NCBI GenBank assembly: GCA_009785325.1
Contig: WQWN01000001.1
Location: forward strand, 1 to 64,000
From: Candidatus Saccharimonadota bacterium
Lineage (GTDB): Bacteria; Patescibacteriota; Saccharimonadia; Saccharimonadales; Saccharimonadaceae
Length of the DNA stretch: 64,000 nt
Reading direction: 5' to 3'
A program made the translations under genes and the position numbers. Below, one piece after another: positions 14,776-22,497 of this stretch (the stretch's first letter is position 1; each line of letters opens with the position of its first letter). The notes beneath the pieces are model-generated. The model was not told the origin of the DNA and searched no databases. It saw only the letters and a program-made list of their open reading frames with translations.

Positions 14776-15735
14776 ATGAACCCAAGCACGCTTAGTGAAA
14801 TTTACACAGTAATAGTGGTTGTTCTAGCGCTATTGTTTGTGGCATACCATATCTATAAATGGATATATTTTCGAAGTGAGAGCTTCTTATCGGTGAAGAA
14901 TAGTATTAAGAAAAATACCGAACAGTGTAATAGTCTAAATGACCATATTGAAGAATTGAAAAACACTTATGTCGCAACGAAAAAAGTAGACTACGGACAA
15001 GCTGACTATAACGATCTGAGTCGCTGGAACTACAAAAGACCTGAGTGGAAAAAACTAAGGGACGCTAGTAATATTTACAACTGTTCTTTACCTGTGTGCA
15101 GTAATGCAAAGAAGCAGCCATTTAAATACCTATGTAAGTATTTTGACATCAAAGCAAACGAAGAAAATCTAACGAATTTTGAAAGTATTCTGAATGATTT
15201 TTCAGCCGCCGAGCAGGGGAAAGTTCTACTGAAAAAGGAACGTGACGAAACTGTAGTAGGTATTAGAGATAGGATTCCTTTTTTGATTCGAATTTTTAGT
15301 AGGAAAAAATTACTCGCAAAACTAGGATTTGACGAAATTGATTTTAGCCAGTTGTATTTCCCACGATATAGTTTTAAGTATGTAAGTGCTGGCGGTAATA
15401 GTTCTACATCTTGCGATATAGTGTTGGATATTGAGAATTTGGATAAGTTTGTTAATTATCTAGCCGAGCTAGTAAAGTTTCGTAAAAGTGTGGCTGGACA
15501 GAGAGCATTGATGACTTCTCGCTTAAGAGAGGAAATCAAGAAGAGAGACGCCTACAGATGCAAGCGCTGTGGAGTGTCGGTTAGCGACGAGCCAAACCTT
15601 TTACTGGAAATAGATCATATCACACCTCTATCAAGAGGTGGTATGACAACTGAAAAAAATCTACAAACTTTGTGCTGGCGATGTAATAGATCTAAAGGCG
15701 CTAAACTTGTTGATATTGATAATGTACCAGTGTAG
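14776..15735 (+). CDS. Membrane-anchored HNH endonuclease-like protein
   Basis: The 319-residue product has an N-terminal membrane segment (about 7-29), a coiled or charged middle (about 40-245) with no recognised domain, and a C-terminal HNH module (about 250-310). The module shows CKRCGVS, EIDHITPLSRGG and NLQTLCWRCNRSKG: two CxxC zinc pairs around the DH core. Such modules cut or nick DNA, so a membrane-held nuclease could act on incoming DNA, but this is inference. The codon and base composition is AT-richer and lacks the local G excess (15 G vs 11 C at 15001-15060). It sits directly behind tRNA-Trp. Confidence 0.8.
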   Translation: MNPSTLSEIYTVIVVVLALLFVAYHIYKWIYFRSESFLSVKNSIKKNTEQCNSLNDHIEELKNTYVATKKVDYGQADYNDLSRWNYKRPEWKKLRDASNIYNCSLPVCSNAKKQPFKYLCKYFDIKANEENLTNFESILNDFSAAEQGKVLLKKERDETVVGIRDRIPFLIRIFSRKKLLAKLGFDEIDFSQLYFPRYSFKYVSAGGNSSTSCDIVLDIENLDKFVNYLAELVKFRKSVAGQRALMTSRLREEIKKRDAYRCKRCGVSVSDEPNLLLEIDHITPLSRGGMTTEKNLQTLCWRCNRSKGAKLVDIDNVPV

Positions 15736-15787
15736 ATTATATACGACACGATAGGCTTGGTATCTTTGGTTCGAAGCGTAAGTGGGA

Positions 15788-15793
15788 TATAAT
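15788..15793 (+). promoter_or_regulatory. Leaderless promoter -10 for glgB
   Basis: TATAAT ends 6 nt before a GTG start at 15800, so the RNA would begin at the start codon itself. Confidence 0.6.
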
Positions 15794-15799
15794 GAATAA

Positions 15800-17779
15800 G
15801 TGAAGAAGAAACTGAAGATTTTAGAGTATGATGCGTATTTGACGCCTTTTAAGGAGGACTTGATGGCGCGGGCGGAGAATTTGGAGCGGGCGAAGTGGAG
15901 GATGTTAGGTGGGCGGACGCTCGGTGAATTTGCAAATGGACATCATTTTTATGGATTTCATAAGACGCGGGAGGGGTGGGTTTATCGGGAGTGGGCGCCG
16001 AATGCAGATATGTTGTTTCTTATGGGGGATTTTAATGGATGGGACAAGCGACGGCATCCGATGAAGTATATCGGGAGTGGGAATTTTGAGATTCATCTAA
16101 CAGAGGAAGACGGGCTGGAACACGGGTCGCGCGTGAAGGTACATGTCTGTGCGGGTGGGAAATCGTTCGATCGGATACCTCTATATATTAAGCGAGTAGT
16201 ACAACAGGCGGATGATAGTTTTGACGGGGAGATTTGGGAGCCTGAGAAGAAATATCGGTGGAAAAGTGGAGAGTTTCAGAGAAACACAAAAGAGCCACTG
16301 TTTATTTATGAGGCACATGTAGGGATCGCGAGTGAAGAATATAAAGTGGCGAGCTATGCGGAGTTTACGCGGGACGTACTGCCGAGGATCCAGAAACTGG
16401 GGTATAACGCGATTCAGTTGATGGCGGTGATGGAGCACCCATATTATGGAAGTTTCGGATATCAAGTATCTAACTTTTTTGCGGTTTCGAGTAGGTTTGG
16501 GGCGCCTGATGATTTGAAAAAATTGATTGATACAGCACACGGAATGGGAATTGCGGTAATTCTCGACATCGTGCATTCGCACGCAGTAGGAAATGAGCTA
16601 GAGGGAATGGGGAAGTTTGACGGGACGAGTTATCAATTTTTCCATGAAGGAGAGAGAGGCGAACATCCTGCATGGGGGACAAAGTTGTTTAACTACGGAA
16701 AACCCGAAGTAGTACATTTTCTGCTGTCGAATATTAAGTTTTGGCTGGACGAGTATCGACTGGATGGGTTTAGGTTTGACGGGATTACGTCGATGCTGTA
16801 TCACGATCAAGGGATGCAATCATTTATGAAATACGATCAGTATTTTTCACCGAATACGGATGTGGATGCGGTGGTTTATTTGCAGTTGGCGACAGAACTG
16901 GCGAAAGAGACGAAAAAAGATTGTGTTTTGATCGCGGAGGATATGAGTGGGATGCCGGGGATGTGTATACCTGTAAAAGAAGGAGGGATTGGGTTTGATT
17001 ATCGGCTGGCGATGGGGATGCCTGATTTTTGGATAAAAACACTAAAAGGAAAGAAGGATGAAGACTGGGATCTGGGGGAGATGTGGCATGAATTGACACA
17101 GAGGAGGCCGATGGAGAAGGTAATTGGATATTCTGAGAGTCATGATCAGGCACTGGTGGGAGATAAGACAATCATGATGTGGCTGGCGGATGCGGAAATT
17201 TATACAGGAATGAGCAGACTAGTGCAAAGTCATAGGGTTGATAGGGCGGTGGCGCTACATAAAATGATACGACTAGTGACAGCGGCGTGTGCGGGCGAAG
17301 GATATATGAATTTTATGGGGAATGAATTTGGGCATCCTGAGTGGATCGACTTCCCGAGAGAGGGAAATGGGTGGAGCTTTGAGTTTGCGCGGCGGCAGTG
17401 GAGCTTGGTAGACGATGAACTACTGAGATATGGGAACGTGAGAGAGTTTGATGAAGCGATGGTGGAGTTATTGAAGAGAAAAGAGTTTTTAGGTGCTGCA
17501 GTGGAGTTGGTTTTACACGACGAAATGAGGCGGGTTTTAGTGTTTAGGCGGGCGGGATATTTGTTTGTGTTTAATTTCAATGCGCATGAAGATTGGGTGG
17601 GTAAGGTGCGAATAACTGATGAGAGTAATGTCGAGATAGTGCTGGATAGTGAGTGGAAAAAATTCGGAGGATGGAAGGAAGACGGAGACGGTGAGGTGAA
17701 GTGTAGAAAAGTACAGGATAGAATAAGTGTGGAGGTAGATGTGAGTAAGCGGAGCGTGGTGGTCGTAAGGGCGGCGTAG
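15800..17779 (+). CDS. glgB: 1,4-alpha-glucan branching enzyme (GH13)
   Basis: The 659-residue product has an N-terminal CBM48-type module (about 45-140; YREWAPNADMLFLMGDFNGWD) and a GH13 barrel with VILDIVHSH, GFRFDGIT (nucleophile Asp327), VLIAEDMSG (acid/base Glu380) and SESHDQA (Asp449). A beta-sandwich C-terminus follows. It introduces alpha-1,6 branches into glycogen-like polymers. The start is GTG, chosen because the TATAAT box ends exactly 6 nt upstream and the sequence from there reads naturally. It is transcribed away from the GT4-GH57 operon but likely works with it. Confidence 0.92.
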   Translation: MKKKLKILEYDAYLTPFKEDLMARAENLERAKWRMLGGRTLGEFANGHHFYGFHKTREGWVYREWAPNADMLFLMGDFNGWDKRRHPMKYIGSGNFEIHLTEEDGLEHGSRVKVHVCAGGKSFDRIPLYIKRVVQQADDSFDGEIWEPEKKYRWKSGEFQRNTKEPLFIYEAHVGIASEEYKVASYAEFTRDVLPRIQKLGYNAIQLMAVMEHPYYGSFGYQVSNFFAVSSRFGAPDDLKKLIDTAHGMGIAVILDIVHSHAVGNELEGMGKFDGTSYQFFHEGERGEHPAWGTKLFNYGKPEVVHFLLSNIKFWLDEYRLDGFRFDGITSMLYHDQGMQSFMKYDQYFSPNTDVDAVVYLQLATELAKETKKDCVLIAEDMSGMPGMCIPVKEGGIGFDYRLAMGMPDFWIKTLKGKKDEDWDLGEMWHELTQRRPMEKVIGYSESHDQALVGDKTIMMWLADAEIYTGMSRLVQSHRVDRAVALHKMIRLVTAACAGEGYMNFMGNEFGHPEWIDFPREGNGWSFEFARRQWSLVDDELLRYGNVREFDEAMVELLKRKEFLGAAVELVLHDEMRRVLVFRRAGYLFVFNFNAHEDWVGKVRITDESNVEIVLDSEWKKFGGWKEDGDGEVKCRKVQDRISVEVDVSKRSVVVVRAA

Positions 17780-17813
17780 TGAGTGGTAATAAATCTGTGT
17801 TATAGTGGGTAGT

Positions 17814-18422
17814 ATGAATGAAACGAATACAACTACACAAGGGTCGGACGGGGTAAAAAAGAATGATGCTCAGAATGAGCAGACACAAAGGTCGCCGAAA
17901 CAAGCGATAATAGGCGTGTTGGCGGCAGTGATGTTTATCGCTGGGGCGATGGGAGTACGAGCGTTTATGAATAGGTGGACGACTTTTACGTCGGATGAAA
18001 GTGGCTTCAGTATAAGCGCACCAGTAAGTCCAGACCAAACAACACAAACACCGAGGGTATCAGGTTTTTCCATACCAACTACAATGTACTTGTTTGATAA
18101 TGGAGATAATGCGTTTACGGTTTCTGTGGCGAGATATCCGGATGACCTAGATGTAATGTCAGATTACCGTACGACTTTAGAGGGTGCGCTGGTAGGATCT
18201 GCACAAAACACACGATCGACGATCGACGAGTCTGATAATACAGGGGAGTTTTTAGGACATCCTGCGATCACAGGTATAATGAGCGGCACACTTGACGGAC
18301 GCGATGTGACGACGAGGGTTGTGTATTTTTTGGTCGACAATAATTTATGGATGCTCATGGGTATGAATACAGGAGAGTCAAATTTCCAGAGATTTGTAGA
18401 CTCGCTTGAATTCAATAACTAG
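17814..18422 (+). CDS. Single-pass membrane protein with extracellular domain, unknown
   Basis: The 202-residue product has a Gln/Thr-rich cytoplasmic stretch (about 1-28), one membrane segment (about 29-46) and an exported domain starting FTSDESGFSISAP and ending FVDSLEFNN. That layout resembles small PsbP-like surface domains (fold-level guess only). TATAGT (17801-17806), preceded by TGT, ends 7 nt before ATG 17814, so the RNA is probably leaderless. A GTG at 17805 lies within the -10 box and is rejected. Confidence 0.65.
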   Translation: MNETNTTTQGSDGVKKNDAQNEQTQRSPKQAIIGVLAAVMFIAGAMGVRAFMNRWTTFTSDESGFSISAPVSPDQTTQTPRVSGFSIPTTMYLFDNGDNAFTVSVARYPDDLDVMSDYRTTLEGALVGSAQNTRSTIDESDNTGEFLGHPAITGIMSGTLDGRDVTTRVVYFLVDNNLWMLMGMNTGESNFQRFVDSLEFNN

Positions 18423-18431
18423 GCTTACATC

Positions 18432-18674
18432 ATGAAAGTAAGGGTGAACGGGATCTATCGACATTACAAAGGTGATCTGTATCTGATAGTGGATGTAGCA
18501 CGACACAGCGAGACACTGGAGGAGATGGTGATTTATCGGGGTTTATACGAAAATGCGCCGCTATGGGTGCGGCCGATGGAGTTGTTTGTGGCGAAGTTAG
18601 ATCCAGCCAAGCAACGAGTAGGGCTAGAGCAGGAGTGGGTGTTTGAACCGCAAGAAATTGAGAGTAAAAGGTAA
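18432..18674 (+). CDS. DUF1653-family protein
   Basis: The 80-residue product matches the small DUF1653 family: GIYRHYKGDLYLIVDVARHSETLEEMVIY and a WVRP motif followed by the conserved Met-Glu-hydrophobic residues. The fold is SH3-like and no biochemical role is established. It lies 9 nt after the preceding gene, without a clear Shine-Dalgarno site, and ends just before a strong bidirectional terminator. Confidence 0.85.
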   Translation: MKVRVNGIYRHYKGDLYLIVDVARHSETLEEMVIYRGLYENAPLWVRPMELFVAKLDPAKQRVGLEQEWVFEPQEIESKR

Positions 18675-18675
18675 T

Positions 18676-18726
18676 AAAAATCCCCGACCGTGACACATTT
18701 GCTGTGTAGTGGTCGGGGTGTTTTTT
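18676..18726. terminator. Bidirectional terminator
   Basis: CCCCGACC (18682-18689) pairs with GGTCGGGG (18711-18718); an inner ACACA/TGTGT stem lies within. A-runs precede and seven T follow. It separates the convergent DUF1653 and pyrDC genes. Confidence 0.9.
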
Positions 18727-18741
18727 TGATTCAGAAAAGGG

Positions 18742-20808
18742 TTAGCTAGTGATTTGCTCGCAGGTGAGATCAAATGGACGATGAGCAAATACTGGGACGA
18801 TGCCGTCAACTTTGTCTGTGTGCGGGTTGAAAAACTCGAAATCCTCCAGTGGGGGTGGCTGCGAAGGTTCTGGTGAAAGACGAAAATAGGGAAGGTTGCT
18901 GGGTATCTCCGATGTAACCCTGAAAATATCGTCGGAACAGGTGATATCGTAGAATACTGCAGCGTTTGCAAACAAGAAGCGTTCGATATGATTATCGAAT
19001 ATTTCTTCACCTGATACTGCGAGCGCACTTAGGTACACAATTAGTGCAGTTGGCGCGGAGAAACAGCCGTGTAGGGTTATGCCTGGTTCCTCTTTTAGAG
19101 ACTTAGGGTGCGGTGCGGTGTCGGTACCTGCGAAAAACTTACTTTGATCTTTCGTGACTATCGCGCTAAGGAGGCTTGCGGCATTTTCGGGGGTTTGCCA
19201 GACAGGTTTACACCAACGGTGTGGTTCGCCGGGCGTATCACCATGAGTACCCCATAAGTGGTGTGGTGTGATTGTACCGAACATATTATCGTCGGCGAGG
19301 ACAGCTTGAATGGCGGCACTGGTGGAGCAATGTTCAATACAGATTTTACCACGGAACATTTCGCGGATCATGGGTAGGATTTCTATTACGAACGCTTCTT
19401 CAGCCTCAAGGTCGGGAACACCAGGCTTTTCGCCATGAATAAGGAGGCGCGAGCTGACTTCGTCGATGATCTTAAGTGGTCGTGCTAACTGCTGGAAGTC
19501 CGAAACACCGCTCTCGGAGCCAGTTGTGACGCCTTGCGGGTAGAGTTTCCAGCCTGCAAACCAGTCGAACTCTGCGGCTGTGCGGATGTCGTGTTCGGTC
19601 GTGTCGGGTGTGAGGTAGAGTGTCATAAGCGGCGTAAACCATGGGAATTTATCACGGGTAATTGCGAGGATCTGCTCGCGGTAACGAAGCATTTCGTCGA
19701 CAGTAAGAACCGGCTGGGTATTCGGCATGACGACTGCGTACTTGCATTGCCTGGCAGTAGTACTGACGATGAGCTTAAAAGCTTCGTCACACCAAGGTGC
19801 TTCTGGGCTACGCAAATGTACATGGGCGTCGAACCAGTTCGGGAAATAGCGATGATCATCCATAGTTGATTCTCTTCTCGATGTTATAAGTCGATGGCTG
19901 GTGCGTCCGATGAGATCGGAGGCGTTTGTGATGCCAATTTGAGCGCAGAATTCGGTGAATTCAGTTAGGATTTTCAGCGGTGCTTGGTTGTCGACATCGA
20001 AGAAATTGGCAGTGCCGATAGCAACGAGAGACGCGCCTGCGCGCATCATTTCGACAACATCAGCGCCAGAACTGACACCGCCCATCCCAATAATGGGGAT
20101 TTTGACGGCTTGGGCTACCTCGTAGATATTGCGGATAGCGATCGGGAAGATTGCTGGACCGCTAAGACCACCTGTTTTATTTGCAATCAAGAACTCGCCA
20201 GTTGTGGGGTCGATTCGCATACCAGCGACGGTGTTGATGAGGGAGATTGCGTCAGCACCAGCATCTTCAACCGCCTTTGCGATAGAGACGATATCTGTGA
20301 CATTTGGAGTGAGCTTGACGATAATCTTGGCGGGACCTGCACTACGCTTGATGTCACCAATCAGTGCACTTGCGTGAACTGAGTCTTGACCGAAAGCCAT
20401 ACCCGCTTTGACATTTGGACAGGAAATGTTGACTTCAATAAAATCGAACTCGTCTGCGAGTCGGCTAACGAGAGTAACATATTCTTGGATAGAGTTTCCA
20501 CCGATACTAATAATAGGGTGGGTATGCGAGGAAAGTCCATAAAGAAATGGTCTGTTACTGTCAAGGAATTTCTCAACTCCAGGGTTTTGGAGACCTATTG
20601 AATTCAGTAGGCCGCTGGACGTACGACATATGCGCGGGGTTGGGTTACCGAGTTTTGGATCGAGCGTGATGGTTTTTGTTGTGATGCCGCCAAGTTTTCT
20701 GATATCAAAGAACTGTGCGTATTCGGAACTATTACCGAAAGTGCCGCTGGCGGTAACTATTGGGTTTTGAAACTCGGTGCCACAAAATGTAACTCTGGGA
20801 TCAAACAT
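18742..20808 (-). CDS. pyrD-pyrC: Fused dihydroorotate dehydrogenase - dihydroorotase
   Basis: The 688-residue product joins two pyrimidine enzymes. Residues 1-305 are a class 1B dihydroorotate dehydrogenase (VNISCPNVKAG with catalytic Cys130, IKVKLTPN-type and GMGGVSSGADVVEMM flavin motifs). Residues about 316-688 are an E. coli-type dihydroorotase: DAHVHLR (His329, His331), WKLYPQGVTT (carboxylated Lys421), IHGE (His458), IEHCST (His493) and GTDTAPH (Asp563). No stop separates them. Met316 (ATG 19863) could be an internal start, but only a weak GAGAAG lies upstream. The two catalyse consecutive steps, carbamoyl-aspartate to dihydroorotate to orotate. The gene overlaps pyrK by 8 nt. Confidence 0.92.
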   Translation of the reverse strand: MFDPRVTFCGTEFQNPIVTASGTFGNSSEYAQFFDIRKLGGITTKTITLDPKLGNPTPRICRTSSGLLNSIGLQNPGVEKFLDSNRPFLYGLSSHTHPIISIGGNSIQEYVTLVSRLADEFDFIEVNISCPNVKAGMAFGQDSVHASALIGDIKRSAGPAKIIVKLTPNVTDIVSIAKAVEDAGADAISLINTVAGMRIDPTTGEFLIANKTGGLSGPAIFPIAIRNIYEVAQAVKIPIIGMGGVSSGADVVEMMRAGASLVAIGTANFFDVDNQAPLKILTEFTEFCAQIGITNASDLIGRTSHRLITSRRESTMDDHRYFPNWFDAHVHLRSPEAPWCDEAFKLIVSTTARQCKYAVVMPNTQPVLTVDEMLRYREQILAITRDKFPWFTPLMTLYLTPDTTEHDIRTAAEFDWFAGWKLYPQGVTTGSESGVSDFQQLARPLKIIDEVSSRLLIHGEKPGVPDLEAEEAFVIEILPMIREMFRGKICIEHCSTSAAIQAVLADDNMFGTITPHHLWGTHGDTPGEPHRWCKPVWQTPENAASLLSAIVTKDQSKFFAGTDTAPHPKSLKEEPGITLHGCFSAPTALIVYLSALAVSGEEIFDNHIERFLFANAAVFYDITCSDDIFRVTSEIPSNLPYFRLSPEPSQPPPLEDFEFFNPHTDKVDGIVPVFAHRPFDLTCEQITS

Positions 20809-21577
20809 TCCAATCTACCTCCTCTCCGTAAAACATAGGGCCACTCGTGCAAATCGGGACACGCTCGCCAGAAGTGAGTGTGATAGGGCAACCGCCGCAA
20901 GCACCGACACCGCATGCCATGTATTCTTCGAGAAGAACCTGACACGGGATATTGTGTTCTTTGGCGATTTCTGCGACAGCTTTTAGCATAGGTCGAGGGC
21001 CGCAGGTGAGAATTTGGACATAAGGGTCGCCAGTGTAAGTCGCAAGGTGTGAGCGTAAAAGTTCGTCTGCGCGGGCGTGCATACCGTAGTTGCCGTCGTC
21101 TGTGGCGATGATGGTTTTTGTCGTTTCGCGTATGAATTGGTTCTGTAGGATTCTTTGTGAGCTTGTTTTGAAACCGAGGAGTGCATCAGCGGAGATAACG
21201 TAATCTCGGCGAAATGAACTAAAGATGGATAGTAGAGGTGCTACCCCAACACCGCCACCGACAATTAAGAATCTACTTTTGGCAACATTAAGTGCAAAAC
21301 CTCTGCCGAGCGGTGTGGAGATCTCGAGTCGAGTATATGACGGTCGGTCGAGCAACCACTTTGTTCCTGGGCCACGGTTTTCGACAACGATAGCGAGCTG
21401 CGGAGTAGACTCGTGGCTGTCGTACCAACTGACGCCGAACGGACGAGGAAGAGGGTCGTTGCATGCTATGCGGACGAACTGCCCTGGAAGTGGAGTAGGA
21501 TATGAAGCTGGAACTTGTAGTAATAACTGGGCGATAGTAGACGTAAGCTGAATTGTTCTGATGATAGTCGCTTGCAA
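20801..21577 (-). CDS. pyrK: Dihydroorotate dehydrogenase electron-transfer subunit
   Basis: The 258-residue PyrK has an FAD-binding ferredoxin-reductase fold (PLPGQFVRIACND, RPFGVSWYD, LIVGGGVGVAPLLSIF, LTCGPRPMLKAV) and a C-terminal [2Fe-2S] site with four Cys (EYMACGVGACGGCPI and PICTSGP). It passes electrons from class 1B PyrD to NAD. I chose TTG 21577 because GGAG lies 7 nt upstream. GTG 21586 in the same frame overlaps that Shine-Dalgarno site. A short ORF with its own AGGAGG ends one base before TTG, suggesting coupled translation. Confidence 0.88.
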   Translation of the reverse strand: MQATIIRTIQLTSTIAQLLLQVPASYPTPLPGQFVRIACNDPLPRPFGVSWYDSHESTPQLAIVVENRGPGTKWLLDRPSYTRLEISTPLGRGFALNVAKSRFLIVGGGVGVAPLLSIFSSFRRDYVISADALLGFKTSSQRILQNQFIRETTKTIIATDDGNYGMHARADELLRSHLATYTGDPYVQILTCGPRPMLKAVAEIAKEHNIPCQVLLEEYMACGVGACGGCPITLTSGERVPICTSGPMFYGEEVDWNV

Positions 21578-21578
21578 A

Positions 21579-21632
21579 TTAATCACTCCTTTTCTTTTCT
21601 GAATTATTAAATGGCCTGACTAGCAGGTACAC
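21579..21632 (-). CDS. Short leader ORF before pyrK
   Basis: GTG 21632 has a perfect AGGAGG (21646-21641) at 8-nt spacing and opens 17 codons (VYLLVRPFNNSEKKRSD), ending in TAA one base before the pyrK TTG. The Shine-Dalgarno site sits in the loop side of a possible hairpin: AGTCTACC pairs with GGTAAGACT apart from one bulged A. Such a pair could gate pyrK-pyrDC translation. The peptide has no obvious pyrimidine-specific codon signal. Confidence 0.45.
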   Translation of the reverse strand: MYLLVRPFNNSEKKRSD

Positions 21633-21669
21633 GAGTCTTACCTCCTGATATTTGGTAGACTTAGGAGAT

Positions 21670-21675
21670 ATTATA
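21670..21675 (-). promoter_or_regulatory. pyrK operon -10
   Basis: TATAAT on the minus strand (21675-21670), preceded by TGA; TTCCCA at 21698-21693 is a possible -35 at 17-nt spacing. The run CTCCT follows the hexamer near the likely start site and is complementary to the AGGAG of the leader ORF. Confidence 0.55.
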
Positions 21676-21735
21676 TCATTAAACTAGCGAACTGGGAAAC
21701 TAGTGTAGAGGTGGGGTTTTTGGTATGATTTGGAA

Positions 21736-21753
21736 ATGAGAATAGTACAATGA
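21736..21753 (+). CDS. Five-codon minigene overlapping the next start
   Basis: An ATG placed 6 nt after TATGAT (21724-21729, TGG before it) opens MRIVQ-stop. Its TGA overlaps the ATG of the next gene in ATGA. By the window's own promoter rule this is the leaderless start, and the membrane protein gene would then be reached by reinitiation. Confidence 0.4.
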   Translation: MRIVQ

Positions 21754-22466
21754 CGCCACACAAAACACGAATTGAGAGATGGCTACCGGGAGTGACACAG
21801 AGATGGCGAGTGTTGAAGGCAGGCGACAAGAGATGGGTAGCAATCTGGGTGATGATCTATGTGATGATTATCAGTCTGGATATGTTTTTACCGCATATGG
21901 AAATGCAGGCGGTAGTCGTGAAGTATCTGGGTATTTTTCTATGCGTGGTTTATGCTGCTAGTAAGTTCAAGCGAGATACGCGGCTGATTTTTGCGCTGCT
22001 CCTGACGTTACTCGCAGACGCACTATTAATGCTAATGGGCGCATTGGTTTTGGGGTTGTTTGTGTTTTGCTTCGTGCAGTTTTTCCATACGATGCGACTG
22101 ACGAAAATAGATAGTAGATTTATCGTGACGTATGGGTTGGCGGTGTTTGTAGTATTTGCGGCGGGGCTACTGCTGGGGATGAAAGCGCTTTATGTACTAG
22201 CTGTGATTTATGCGGCGGGATTATTATTTAATTTGAGACTAGCGTGGCAGTGGCGAAAGAAAGAGCCTGATTCGATACGGGCGAGTTGTTGTTGGTGGGG
22301 TTTTTTGCTGTTTGTACTGTGTGATATCTGCGTAGGACTGTGGTATCTAGGGACGATTGGTGAAGTGTCGCCACCCGTGATGAGTATCGCGGGCGTACTA
22401 GTGTTTATGTTTTATTACCCGAGTCAAGTATTGATCAGTAACAGTTCGAACCTGACGGAAGTTTGA
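21750..22466 (+). CDS. YhhN/TMEM86-like membrane protein
   Basis: The 238-residue protein has about seven to eight hydrophobic segments after a basic N-terminus. LLLTLLADALLMLMG, FCFVQFFHTMRL, FVLCDICVGLW and YYPSQVLISNS match the pattern of YhhN/TMEM86 proteins, some of which are lysoplasmalogenases. Activity here is unproven. The start overlaps the stop of a five-codon minigene (ATGA). A start further inside (Met before IYVMIISLD) is possible if reinitiation does not occur. Confidence 0.6.
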   Translation: MTPHKTRIERWLPGVTQRWRVLKAGDKRWVAIWVMIYVMIISLDMFLPHMEMQAVVVKYLGIFLCVVYAASKFKRDTRLIFALLLTLLADALLMLMGALVLGLFVFCFVQFFHTMRLTKIDSRFIVTYGLAVFVVFAAGLLLGMKALYVLAVIYAAGLLFNLRLAWQWRKKEPDSIRASCCWWGFLLFVLCDICVGLWYLGTIGEVSPPVMSIAGVLVFMFYYPSQVLISNSSNLTEV

Positions 22467-22497
22467 GAAACCTAAGAGGCGATGATATACTAGGTGT

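Noticed and set aside
14664-15735. Integrated mobile element at tRNA-Trp
   Set aside because: No integrase, no repeat of the tRNA 3' end was found downstream, and only one unusual gene is present.
21578-21586. GTG start of pyrK at 21586
   Set aside because: It directly abuts the GGAG needed for initiation; TTG 21577 has proper spacing.
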